Source: Caballeronia humi
Lineage (GTDB): Bacteria; Pseudomonadota; Gammaproteobacteria; Burkholderiales; Burkholderiaceae
Reading direction: 5' to 3'
Length of the DNA: 64,000 nucleotides
Assembly: GCF_001544475.1 (NCBI RefSeq)
Contig: NZ_FCNW02000005.1
Span: 62,001 to 126,000 of the forward strand
Part shown: positions 18,845 to 27,074 of the stretch, piece after piece
Layout of the letters: each line of letters opens with the position of its first letter
How positions within the stretch are numbered: position 1 is the stretch's first letter
Position numbers and translations under genes: made by a program
The notes under the pieces: model-generated
Told to the model about the DNA's origin: nothing
Database searches by the model: none
What the model saw: only the letters and a program-made list of their open reading frames with translations

Positions 18845-19409
18845 TCTGTCATTCCAGCTGGCAAGTTCAAAAACCTGTGGCCCAGTCCGGCTCGCGGACG
18901 CGCTGGGAGGCAGCGTCCGGCGAAACGTGCGCGGGGCAGGGATGAGCGTTGCGGCTTCCGGCATTCGCGCCGAAGAGCCATTTCTGTAAGCGAAGACAGC
19001 GAGCGTCGTGAAGTCGCAGATTTCGCGGCTATCTCACCACCGATACGTGATTTGTTCAAACCGCATTATCGGTAGCCAACGTTTGTTGCGTTGATAGAAG
19101 CGTACCCCGACAATTTCACTCATCCAGCTACATTTACTGGGCTCTTTGCCATACCTAGGGTTATGAGTCGTGGCCTGCGAATTGGCGGCGTTTCGGCCAG
19201 ATGCCCACGGGGCGGGGCGGCGGACGATTAAAGGACTTCAGGATCGACGTTCGAGGAGGGGCGGGGATAAGGGAAACCACCGAGCGGAGCGGTTTTACTG
19301 CGGCGGATTGTCGAATATTATCGATTGCAGTGGCGTTGTCCAGAACGAATCACGTAATAAGCGACCACGCAGCACGGCTGAGAGCCCACAACGTTTAAAA
19401 CGAGAACGC
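18845..19409. other. Intergenic promoter region between proV and the cupin gene
   Basis: About 565 bases without a convincing gene, divergent between the proV operon on the minus strand and the cupin gene on the plus strand. Reading frames here lack ribosome sites and normal composition. The stretch around 19040-19140 is noticeably more AT-rich than its surroundings and is where the promoters of both transcripts are expected. No clear sigma-70 pair or operator could be fixed by eye. Confidence 0.5.
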
Positions 19410-19775
19410 ATGCAGAAATCATCGAACAGAGAGACCCGAAGCCATTACGCGATCCGGCAGGAAGACTGGCGCCCGCTTAGGATCGGTGATTCGCACATCC
19501 CCGGCTACTTCTGGATTCCCTTATCGGATGACGAGGACGGAGCGTGGTCGAGCTACTGGATGAAGATCGAGGCGGGGGCGCGAGGGCCGGTGCATCGCCA
19601 TGGAACGACCGAACTGCTCGTCGTACACGAAGGCGTGCTCTCCGATAGCGATGGTGCAACGTTCACAGCCGGCGATGTGCTGACATACGCGGCAGGATCA
19701 AATCATGCGACTTCATCCGATACCGGATGCGTCGTCCTGGTCGTTGCGCGAACCGGTTCGACGCTGGCCGACTAA
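19410..19775 (+). CDS. Single-domain cupin protein
   Basis: A 121-residue single cupin barrel. Cupin motif 1 is visible as G-x5-H-R-HGTTEL-x6-G (GPVHRHGTTELLVVHEG), with the metal-binding histidines and glutamate. Motif 2 is shortened (GDVLTYAAGSNHATSSD), retaining the second-motif histidine. Small cupins of this type include ChrR-like anti-sigma domains and metal-dependent dioxygenase relatives; the function is unknown. The frame extends upstream to 19170, but those residues are not cupin-like and the ATG at 19410 follows an A/G-rich stretch. It is convergent with the MFS transporter operon. Confidence 0.75.
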   Translation: MQKSSNRETRSHYAIRQEDWRPLRIGDSHIPGYFWIPLSDDEDGAWSSYWMKIEAGARGPVHRHGTTELLVVHEGVLSDSDGATFTAGDVLTYAAGSNHATSSDTGCVVLVVARTGSTLAD

Positions 19776-19806
19776 AGGCGAGAAATGAGCGCGCCAGATG
19801 CTCGAC

Positions 19807-19837
19807 GGTGGCGCCGTGCCTTGCGCAAGACGCCACC
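19807..19837. terminator. Inverted repeat between convergent cupin and MFS genes
   Basis: Arms GGTGGCG (19807-19813) and CGCCACC (19831-19837) form a 7-bp stem. The 17-base loop itself contains the palindrome TTGCGCAA. It lies between two convergent genes, where a bidirectional terminator is expected. There is no T-tract on the correct side for either strand (an A5 follows on the plus strand), so intrinsic termination is doubtful. Confidence 0.3.
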
Positions 19838-19846
19838 AAAAATCGC

Positions 19847-19981
19847 TCAACGAAACAGCTTGGTTGCCTGCGAGAGCGTATTCACGACGCCCCACGCGAG
19901 CGGTACGAGCACGTAAATCCAGAAGATGGCAAGCAGCACCTTGTTGGTCGGATGCTCGGCGGTGCGCAAATCAGCGTTCAT
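19847..19981 (-). CDS. Small subunit of the oxalate/formate-type MFS transporter (44 residues)
   Basis: A 44-residue single-helix membrane protein. It opens MNADLRTAEHPTNK, has a hydrophobic span (VLLAIFWIYVLVPLAWGVV) at about residues 15-33, and ends NTLSQATKLFR before TGA. A strong ribosome site (AAAGGAGC) sits just upstream of the ATG. It lies 17 bases downstream of the large MFS carrier gene on the same strand. Short proteins with the same NK-x-LL-x-IFW-IYV pattern accompany oxalate/formate antiporter genes in proteobacteria and are called 'MFS transporter small subunit'. The match rests on my recognition of that pattern; its mechanistic role is unknown. Confidence 0.8.
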   Translation of the reverse strand: MNADLRTAEHPTNKVLLAIFWIYVLVPLAWGVVNTLSQATKLFR

Positions 19982-19998
19982 TTTCGATGCTCCTTTTT

Positions 19999-21396
19999 TT
20001 AGTTGATCGCCGGCGTCGACGTGTTCATGTGATGCCTTTCATCCACGCGACGAATGAGCAGATTGCACACGAACCCGATGACGAGCAGCGCCGCCATGAT
20101 GTGCAGCGTCGTCGTATAGGCTTCCGCTTTCGCCACGCCGCGCTCGACTTCATACGCGCGGATATAGTTGACGAGCACCGGTCCCGCGATGCCAGCCGCC
20201 GCCCACGCCGTGAGCAGCCGCCCATGAATGCCGCCGACGAACGCCGTACCGAACATGTCGGCGAGATAGGCGGGAATGGTGGCGAAGCCGCCGCCGTACA
20301 TCGAGAGAATCACGCCGTACGCAAGCACGAACAGCGCGATGTTGCCCGACTGCGCGAACTGCGGAACGAGGTAGTACAGCACCGCGCCGAGCGCGAAGAA
20401 AACGAAATACGTGTTCTTGCGCCCGATGAAGTCGGACGTCGATGCCCACACGAAACGTCCGCCCATGTTGAAGAGCGACAGGAGCCCGACGAAGCCCGCC
20501 GCTGCGCCCGCCGTGATCGATGCCTTGAAGCTTTCCTGGATCATCACCGATGCCTGGCCGAGCACGCCGATGCCAGCCGTCACGTTCAGGAACAGCACGA
20601 GCCACAGCAGATAGAACTGCGGCGTCTTCAGCGCCTGATCGATGTGCACATGCTCGCGCGTGATCATCTTGCTGGCGGTGACGGGCGGCGTCCAGCCGCT
20701 CGGTTTCCAGTCGCGCGGCGGGACGCGGATCGCGAGCGCGCCGATCGTCATCGAGATGAAGTACACGACGCCCAGCACGACGAACGTCTGCGCGACGCCG
20801 TTACTCGTCGCGCTCTTGAAGTGGTTCATCAGCGCGACCGAGGCGGGCGCCGCGATCATCGCCCCGCCGCCGAAGCCCATGATCGCCATGCCAGTCGCCA
20901 TGCCGCGACGGTCCGGGAACCAGCGGATGAGCGTCGATACCGGCGACACGTAGCCGAGCCCAAGCCCGATGCCGCCGATCACCCCATAGCCGAGATACAA
21001 CAGCCAGATCTGGTGCAGTTGCACGCCGAGCGCCGAGACGAGAAAGCCGCCGCCGAAGCAGCACGCGGCGGTGAACATCGTGCGGCGCGGGCCAACCTTT
21101 TCGAGCCACTTGCCGGCGAAGGCCGCTGAGAGACCGAGAAACACGATCGCAAGCGAGAAGATCCAGCCGAGCGTCGTGAGCGACCAGTCATCGGGAGCCG
21201 GTTGCGTGATGCCGATCACCTTCGTGAGCGGCGCGTTGAATACCGAGAATGCGTACGCCTGGCCGATACACAAGTGGACGGCGAGCGCGGCGGGCGGGAC
21301 CATCCATCGCGAGAAGCCGGGCTGCGCAATGGTGGCGCTTTTGGAAAAGAAGCCGCGCGGTTCAGCGGCGGGATCGTTGTCGGTGATGCTGTTCAT
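19999..21396 (-). CDS. Oxalate/formate antiporter-type MFS transporter
   Basis: A 465-residue, 12-helix major facilitator. The N-terminal part carries the OFA-family opening (VPPAALAVHLCIGQAYAFSVFNAPLT), and the loop between helices 2 and 3 is AFAGKWLEKVGPR. A later segment (GGRFVWASTSDFIGRKNTYF) is the second-half A-like motif typical of OxlT/YhjX proteins. The start at the ATG at 21396 follows a GGAGA site; the longer frame to 21477 lacks one. OFA members exchange dicarboxylates or monocarboxylates such as oxalate, formate or pyruvate; no oxalate-degradation genes are nearby, so the substrate is open. Confidence 0.87.
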   Translation of the reverse strand: MNSITDNDPAAEPRGFFSKSATIAQPGFSRWMVPPAALAVHLCIGQAYAFSVFNAPLTKVIGITQPAPDDWSLTTLGWIFSLAIVFLGLSAAFAGKWLEKVGPRRTMFTAACCFGGGFLVSALGVQLHQIWLLYLGYGVIGGIGLGLGYVSPVSTLIRWFPDRRGMATGMAIMGFGGGAMIAAPASVALMNHFKSATSNGVAQTFVVLGVVYFISMTIGALAIRVPPRDWKPSGWTPPVTASKMITREHVHIDQALKTPQFYLLWLVLFLNVTAGIGVLGQASVMIQESFKASITAGAAAGFVGLLSLFNMGGRFVWASTSDFIGRKNTYFVFFALGAVLYYLVPQFAQSGNIALFVLAYGVILSMYGGGFATIPAYLADMFGTAFVGGIHGRLLTAWAAAGIAGPVLVNYIRAYEVERGVAKAEAYTTTLHIMAALLVIGFVCNLLIRRVDERHHMNTSTPAIN

Positions 21397-21622
21397 GGTC
21401 GGTCTCCGGGATCGTCTTTTTATGCACTGACGCCGCTTATAGTCATTGACGCGCTTGCCGTTATGCCATGCCGGCAAGCGCGCTGCCGTCAGCTTTCAAG
21501 TCTGGTCAAGTCAGACTACAACGGCTTACGGACGTCAATGCGCAGGACCATAGTCGACGCTTGTCGTTTTGGCAATATGAACGATCGTGCCATAAGTGTT
21601 TGCCCGGAGTGGGGCGGAGTTA

Positions 21623-23116
21623 TTACGACGCAAATCCGGCGACATTCGACTTGCTGGCTACCGGCAATTCAAAGCGAAACGTCGTGCCGGGTCCGTCGCG
21701 ATCGAGCAGACGTATCTCGCTGTGATGCAATTGCAGCATGCGCTGCACGATCAACAAGCCGAGCCCGCCGCCCTGATGTGTGCCGCCGGAGCTGAATGGC
21801 CGTTCGAACAGACCTTCGCGCAACTCGGCCGGAATTCCGGGGCCGGTGTCGCTGATCGTGACCGATACGTTGCCGCCCTCGTACGCGAGATCGACGTCGA
21901 TCGCACCTTCGGCGGGAGTATGACGAATCGCGTTGTCGAGCACGTTCGTGAGCACGCGTTCGATCATGCCGAGATCGGCGCAAACGTTCGGCAGTCGCGG
22001 GGGAATGCCCGCCCGCAGCCGGATGCGGCGCGCTTCGACCGGCAATTCGAACTTCTGGAAGACGTCCTGCAGCAGATCGATCAGCGAGAATGATTCGAGG
22101 GCCGGCTGGACGTTGCCGTGTTCAAGCCGCGCCAGTTCGAAGAGCGCCTGCGCGAGCCGTCCCACCTTCACGCTTTGCGCCAGCGCGATCGCGAGATAAC
22201 GTTTGCGCTCCGTTTCGCCCAGTGTCCCGGACTTCAGCGACAGCGTTTCGAGGTAGCCATGCAGCGAGGTCAGCGGCGTGCGCAGGTCGTGCGAAATGTT
22301 GGCGATCAGCTCGCGCCGCTGCTGATCCTGCCGCGTGAGCGCGCGCCATTGATCGCCGATTCGGTTCGCCATCTGCGCGAACGTCGCTTCGAGCACGGCG
22401 ATTTCGTCGCGCCGTCCGGCAGGCGCGGAACGCGGGACGGCTGGTTGCGTGTCGGGTTCGCCGTCGGCATCGAAGCGGCGCATGGCTTCCGTGAGCCGCC
22501 GCAGCGGCCGCGTGATCAGGCCGAAAGCGCTCAGGCCCGCGAGCAACCCCAATAGCGCGACGAGCGCCATCGACCACAACGTCGTGCGCAGCACCGAACT
22601 GGCTGCCACGCGCGCAGCGAGTGCGTCGTGTTCCTCGCCGAGCAGGACCACGTAGATATAACCGGACGGTGGTTGCCCGCTCAATTCCAAAGGCGCGGCG
22701 CTGAACACCTTCTTGCCGTCTGCGCTGCGCGGGTCGTCGCCGAGGATCGGCAATTCGCCGCCCGCGATGAATTGCCGGATCGGCGCGAGATCCACCCGTT
22801 CGCGCTTGACGTGGCCGGACGGCGCATCGTCGCCCTGGATGCGTCCCTGGTTGTCGAGCAGATACACCTCCACGCTCGGGTTCACCATCATCAACTGCCC
22901 GAACAACTGCCGCACCGCATCGGGCCGCAGGCCGTTCGCGTCGGTCAGCGTGGTGCGGTGCGCGATATGGTCGGCAAGACCCTTCGACAGGCTTTGCACG
23001 ACCTCCTTTTCGTGCAGGTCGCTTGAACGGATCTGCAGCCACGCCGATGCGCCGCAGCACGCCAGCAACAGCGCGGAGAAAACGATCGAGAGGCGCTGGG
23101 TGAGCGTGAGATTCAC
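21623..23116 (-). CDS. Membrane sensor histidine kinase of a two-component system
   Basis: A 497-residue histidine kinase. Helix 1 is near residues 8-27, a periplasmic sensor of about 150 residues follows, and helix 2 (WSMALVALLGLLAGLSAFGLI) is near residues 180-200. Then come a HAMP-like linker, the HisKA box ANISHDLRTPLTSLHGY with the phospho-histidine, and an HATPase domain with VLDNAIRHTP (N box), SDTGPGIP (G1) and GGGLGLLIVQ (G2). It starts with GTG at 23116, in a GTGA overlap with the response-regulator stop. Divergent from the msrB-dipZ-msrA genes 0.9 kb away, so it probably senses envelope oxidative stress. That link is inference. Confidence 0.9.
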   Translation of the reverse strand: MNLTLTQRLSIVFSALLLACCGASAWLQIRSSDLHEKEVVQSLSKGLADHIAHRTTLTDANGLRPDAVRQLFGQLMMVNPSVEVYLLDNQGRIQGDDAPSGHVKRERVDLAPIRQFIAGGELPILGDDPRSADGKKVFSAAPLELSGQPPSGYIYVVLLGEEHDALAARVAASSVLRTTLWSMALVALLGLLAGLSAFGLITRPLRRLTEAMRRFDADGEPDTQPAVPRSAPAGRRDEIAVLEATFAQMANRIGDQWRALTRQDQQRRELIANISHDLRTPLTSLHGYLETLSLKSGTLGETERKRYLAIALAQSVKVGRLAQALFELARLEHGNVQPALESFSLIDLLQDVFQKFELPVEARRIRLRAGIPPRLPNVCADLGMIERVLTNVLDNAIRHTPAEGAIDVDLAYEGGNVSVTISDTGPGIPAELREGLFERPFSSGGTHQGGGLGLLIVQRMLQLHHSEIRLLDRDGPGTTFRFELPVASKSNVAGFAS

Positions 23117-23841
23117 GGCGCGTCCTTGTGCGGTTCGCCGGGGAGAGCCAGCTTGTAGCCACGTCCCCAGACGGTCAGGATGCGCTCGGGCTGGGCCGGA
23201 TCGGCCTCGATCTTCGCGCGCAGCCGGTTGATGTGCGTGTTGACCGTGTGTTCGTAGCCTTCGTGCTGATAGCCCCACACGGCATTGAGCAGGTCCATGC
23301 GCGAGAACACTTTGCCGGGGTGCTGCGCGAAGAAGTACAGGAGGTCGAATTCGCGGGGCGTGAGCTCGATTGGCCGGCCGTTGTCGGTGGCATCGCGGGT
23401 GATCGGGTCGATCGCCAGTGTGCCGATTCGTACGCTGCCCGCGTCGATGCGCGAATCCTTCGCCATCGCTTCGACGCGCCGCAGCAACGCCTTGACGCGG
23501 GCCACCAGTTCGAGCACGGAGAAGGGTTTCGCCAGATAGTCGTCGGCGCCGAGTTCGAGGCCGAGGATGCGGTGCACCTCGCTCGAACGGGCGCTCGTGA
23601 TGATGATCGGCGTATAGCGCGTCATCGCACGGGCGCGACGGCAGATTTCGAGACCATCGACACCGGGCAGCATCAGGTCGAGGATCAGCGCGTCCCAGCC
23701 GCCCTGTTCCAGCAGGCGCAGGCCTTCGTTGCCATCGGCGCTGTGCACGACTTCGTAGCGTTCGTCGCGCAGATGAAGGCTCAGTACGTTGGCAATATCG
23801 ACGTCGTCTTCGACGATCAGGATGCGCTTCGGGTGGTCCAT
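23113..23841 (-). CDS. OmpR-family response regulator
   Basis: A 242-residue DNA-binding response regulator. The receiver domain (about residues 5-118) has the acidic pair E11/D12, the phospho-aspartate D55 in LILDLMLPG, and the conserved lysine in DDYLAKPFSVLEL. The C-terminal winged helix (about 145-240; ELTPREFDLLYFFAQHPGKVFSRMDLL, then NTHINRLRAKIE) is OmpR type. The ATG at 23841 gives the family N terminus but has no good Shine-Dalgarno; the frame continues to 23898. It precedes its cognate kinase in one operon and is divergent from the methionine-sulfoxide repair genes, which are its likely targets. Confidence 0.92.
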   Translation of the reverse strand: MDHPKRILIVEDDVDIANVLSLHLRDERYEVVHSADGNEGLRLLEQGGWDALILDLMLPGVDGLEICRRARAMTRYTPIIITSARSSEVHRILGLELGADDYLAKPFSVLELVARVKALLRRVEAMAKDSRIDAGSVRIGTLAIDPITRDATDNGRPIELTPREFDLLYFFAQHPGKVFSRMDLLNAVWGYQHEGYEHTVNTHINRLRAKIEADPAQPERILTVWGRGYKLALPGEPHKDAP

Positions 23842-24009
23842 GAGGAGTTCGTGGCGTAAGTGAGGCCGATAAACGCCGGCCGTTACGCCATTGTGCAAAA
23901 TTTTCGGCGCCGAGTTATCACGATTAATTTAACTTTTCGTGAGGACTTCGACATCGGCCGCATTCCAGAATGTGGCCACTTTCCGAAGATTCGCATCGAG
24001 GGGTTCATC

Positions 24010-24522
24010 ATGCAAGGCAGAAGGCGCTTTTTGATCGCGGGCGGCACGGCAGTAGCGGCGTTTGCGGCGCTGGGCCGTCTGCGCCCGCTGGCTGCCGCGA
24101 CCATGGATGCCGGCAAGCCGGCCGCAAGTTTCGAAGTCACGCATACGGACGCGCAATGGCGCCAGATGCTGACGCCACAGGCGTATGAGGTGTTACGTCA
24201 TGAAGGCACCGAGCGGCCGTATACCAGCCCGCTGAATGACGAGCATCGCGCGGGGGTGTTCGGTTGCGCGGGTTGCCGGCTCGATCTGTTCGGCTCGCGT
24301 ACAAAGTTCGACAGCCACACCGGCTGGCCGAGCTTCTGGGCGCCGCTCGACCATGCCGTGGCGACGCGCGAAGATCGCTCGTTCGGCGTGACGCGTACCG
24401 AAGTCCACTGCCGTCGCTGCGGCGGCCATCTCGGCCATGTATTCGACGACGGCCCGAAACCCACGGGCCTGCGCTATTGCATGAACGGCGTGGCGATGAA
24501 CTTTACGCCTGCTGCCGCTTAA
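24010..24522 (+). CDS. msrB: Tat-exported peptide-methionine (R)-S-oxide reductase
   Basis: A 170-residue MsrB with an export signal. Residues 4-10 (RRRFLIA) followed by a hydrophobic stretch and an AAA cleavage region form a twin-arginine signal, and the mature MsrB fold starts at about residue 42. Zinc-binding pairs are visible (FGCAGC and VHCRRCGGHLGH). The catalytic cysteine is C157 in LRYCMNGVAMNF, where most MsrB have RYCINS. Tat export fits folding with zinc in the cytoplasm. I used the ATG at 24010; the longer frame to 23860 runs into promoter DNA. It heads a set with the DipZ-type electron carrier and msrA, all of which act outside the cytoplasm. Confidence 0.9.
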   Translation: MQGRRRFLIAGGTAVAAFAALGRLRPLAAATMDAGKPAASFEVTHTDAQWRQMLTPQAYEVLRHEGTERPYTSPLNDEHRAGVFGCAGCRLDLFGSRTKFDSHTGWPSFWAPLDHAVATREDRSFGVTRTEVHCRRCGGHLGHVFDDGPKPTGLRYCMNGVAMNFTPAAA

Positions 24523-24543
24523 CCTAATCCACCGTCTACCGCC

Positions 24544-26340
24544 ATGCTACTCATCGTTCTCGCCTATCTCGGCGGCGTCCTCACGATTCTCAGTCCGTGC
24601 ATCCTGCCGGTGCTGCCGTTCGTTTTCGCGCGCGCCGATCAGCCGTTCGTGAAGAGCGGCTTGCCGCTGCTCGCTGGGATGGCGTTCACTTTCGCCATCG
24701 TCGCGACGCTCGCCGCGGTCGGCGGCGGCTGGGTCACGCAGGCCAATCAGTACGGACGCTGGCTCGCGATCGCGTTGCTCGCCGTCTTCGGTCTGACGCT
24801 GCTGCTGCCGCGCTTCGCCGATCATCTGATGCGTCCGTTCGTGAGCGCGGGCAATCGGCTGTCGAACTTCGCGCAGGAAGACGGCCAGCAGGTTCGCCCC
24901 GGTGCGTCGTTTCTGCTCGGCATCGGCACCGGCCTGCTGTGGGCGCCGTGCGCCGGTCCGATTCTCGGTCTCGTGCTGACGGGCGCGGCGCTTCGTGGCG
25001 CAAGCGTCGGCACCACGCTGTTGCTGCTGGCTTATGCAGCCGGCGCCGCGACTTCACTCGCGATCGCGCTCCTGATCGGCGGACGCGTGTTCGCGGCGAT
25101 GAAGCGCTCGCTCGGCGCGGGCGAGTGGGTTCGTCGCGGGATCGGCGTGGCAATGCTGGGCGGCGTGGTGGCGATTGCGCTCGGCCTCGACACGGGTGTG
25201 CTGACACGCGTTTCGACCATCGCGACGAGTGGCATAGAACAGAAACTGGTGGACAAGCTGTCGCCCCGCAAGGCCCCGTCCGATGCCGTGATGACCGCCG
25301 ACCCAGCCGCTGCCGGTGCGATGATGCGCGCCGCGCAAGCTACACCCAATAACGCTGCGCCGCTGCCGGTCGAAGGCGTGCTGCCGGCGCTCAACGGCGC
25401 CGTCCAGTGGCTCAATTCGCCACCGCTGACGGTTCAGGACCTGCGCGGCAAGGTCGTGCTCGTCGATTTCTGGACGTACTCGTGCATCAACTGCCTGCGT
25501 TCACTGCCGTACGTCAAGGCGTGGGCGCAGAAGTACAAGGATCAGGGACTGGTCGTGATCGGCGTGCACGCGCCGGAATTCGCCTTCGAACGCGATATCG
25601 GCAACGTGAAGAAGGCCACGCATGATCTCGGCGTCGACTATCCGGTCGCGATCGACAACGACTTCGCGATCTGGCGCGCGCTGAACAACCAGTACTGGCC
25701 GGCGCATTATTTCGTCGATGCGAAAGGACAGATCCGCTATCACCATTTCGGTGAGGGCGACTATGCGGAATCGGAGAAGGTGATCCAGCAACTGCTGGCC
25801 GAAGCGGGACATGCGGACGTATCGAAGGTCGCGCTCGGGATCACGAGCGGTAGCGTACAGGGCGTGCAGGCTGCGCCCGACAGCGCCGACATGCGATCGC
25901 CGGAAACGTACATCGGCTACCAGCGTGCGGAGAATTTCGCGTCGCCCGGCGGCGAAGCGCAGGACAAGGCGCACACCTACGCGGCGCCTTCACAGCCCGC
26001 TGTCAACGATTGGGGACTGGCCGGCACGTGGACGGTTGGCGCCGAACACGCGACGCTGACGGAGCCGTCGGGGCGCATCGTCTACCGGTTTCATGCGCGC
26101 GACCTGCACCTCGTGCTGGGTCCAGGTCAGGACGGCAAGCCGGTGCGGTTTCGCGTGAGCGTCGATGGTGCGGCACCTGGCGCGGCGCACGGCACCGATG
26201 TCGCGGCAGACGGCAGCGGCACCGTGACCGAACAGCGTCTCTACCAGCTCGTGCGCCAGACGGGCGACGTCGCCGATCACACGTTTTCGATCGAGTTTCT
26301 CGATGCGGGCGTGCAGGCGTATGCGTTCACGTTCGGCTGA
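24544..26340 (+). CDS. DipZ-type fusion: CcdA-like membrane electron carrier + thioredoxin-like domain
   Basis: A 598-residue three-part protein. Residues about 1-240 are a CcdA/DsbD-beta-like membrane region, with cysteines in SPCILPVLPF (helix 1) and WAPCAGPILG (helix 4) as the transmembrane redox pair. Residues about 275-425 are a periplasmic TlpA/thioredoxin-like domain with CINC at C314/C317 (DFWTYSCINCLRSLPYV). The last 150 residues form a beta-rich domain (TYIGYQRAENFASP onward) as in mycobacterial DipZ. It should move reducing equivalents from cytoplasmic thioredoxin to periplasmic acceptors. Lying between msrB and msrA, its natural clients are those two enzymes. It is 22 bases after msrB. 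Confidence 0.9.
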   Translation: MLLIVLAYLGGVLTILSPCILPVLPFVFARADQPFVKSGLPLLAGMAFTFAIVATLAAVGGGWVTQANQYGRWLAIALLAVFGLTLLLPRFADHLMRPFVSAGNRLSNFAQEDGQQVRPGASFLLGIGTGLLWAPCAGPILGLVLTGAALRGASVGTTLLLLAYAAGAATSLAIALLIGGRVFAAMKRSLGAGEWVRRGIGVAMLGGVVAIALGLDTGVLTRVSTIATSGIEQKLVDKLSPRKAPSDAVMTADPAAAGAMMRAAQATPNNAAPLPVEGVLPALNGAVQWLNSPPLTVQDLRGKVVLVDFWTYSCINCLRSLPYVKAWAQKYKDQGLVVIGVHAPEFAFERDIGNVKKATHDLGVDYPVAIDNDFAIWRALNNQYWPAHYFVDAKGQIRYHHFGEGDYAESEKVIQQLLAEAGHADVSKVALGITSGSVQGVQAAPDSADMRSPETYIGYQRAENFASPGGEAQDKAHTYAAPSQPAVNDWGLAGTWTVGAEHATLTEPSGRIVYRFHARDLHLVLGPGQDGKPVRFRVSVDGAAPGAAHGTDVAADGSGTVTEQRLYQLVRQTGDVADHTFSIEFLDAGVQAYAFTFG

Positions 26341-26369
26341 TTCAACTACTTCTTTAGAGGACGGATATC

Positions 26370-27074
26370 GTGCAAAAGAACTTCATGAAGATTGCGGGTT
26401 GCGTCGCTATCGCGGCGAGTGTGTTTGCCTTGCAGCGCGTCGCGAATTCGAGCGAGGCTGCGACGATGATTCCACCGCCTGCCCAGGACGAAAAAGTCGG
26501 CGCGACGCATAGCGAGACCGCCGTGTTCGCAGGCGGCTGTTTCTGGGGCGTACAGGGCGTGTTCGAACACGTACGCGGCGTGAAGCAGGTCGCCTCCGGC
26601 TACGCGGGTGGCACGGCGGCCACCGCGCGATACGAAACCGTGAGCGGCGGCGATACGGGGCACGCGGAATCGGTGCAAATCACGTACGACCCGACGCAGG
26701 TCACCTACGGACGGTTGTTGCAGATTTTCTTCTCGGTGGCGCACAACCCGACCGAGTTGAATTACCAGGGACCGGATCACGGCACGCAGTATCGATCGGC
26801 GATCTTCCCTGTGGATGCCCAGCAACGCAGCGTCGCGCAATCGTATATCGCGCAGCTCGACAAGGCGCATGTGTTTTCAGGGCCGATCGTCACGCGCGTT
26901 GAAGACTACAAGGGGTTCTATCCGGCGGAAAGCTATCACCAGAATTACCTGGCGCTTCATCCCGATCAGCCGTACATCGCGATCAACGATCTGCCTAAAG
27001 TAAGCGGGCTGAAGCGCATGTTCCCCGAGTTGTATCGCGACGATCCGGTCCTGCTCAAGGTGAACGCGTCGTAA
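26370..27074 (+). CDS. msrA: Exported peptide-methionine (S)-S-oxide reductase
   Basis: A 234-residue MsrA with an N-terminal export signal (basic start, then IAGCVAIAASVFALQRVA) not found in cytoplasmic MsrA of about 180 residues. The catalytic motif GGCFWG, with C57, is intact. The family segments YAGGTAATARYETVSGGDTGHAE and the late SYHQNYL are also present. Translation probably begins at GTG 26370 behind an AGAGGA site; an ATG five codons later is the alternative. The IAGC tetrapeptide resembles a lipobox but lies too close to the N terminus. The 3' end overlaps the convergent hydrolase gene by 20 bases. With MsrB it covers both sulfoxide epimers. Confidence 0.92.
   Translation: MQKNFMKIAGCVAIAASVFALQRVANSSEAATMIPPPAQDEKVGATHSETAVFAGGCFWGVQGVFEHVRGVKQVASGYAGGTAATARYETVSGGDTGHAESVQITYDPTQVTYGRLLQIFFSVAHNPTELNYQGPDHGTQYRSAIFPVDAQQRSVAQSYIAQLDKAHVFSGPIVTRVEDYKGFYPAESYHQNYLALHPDQPYIAINDLPKVSGLKRMFPELYRDDPVLLKVNAS

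Noticed and set aside
19798-21129. A 443-codon frame on the plus strand
   Set aside because: It is antisense to the MFS carrier and its small subunit and is made of R/H/A/E-rich nonsense.
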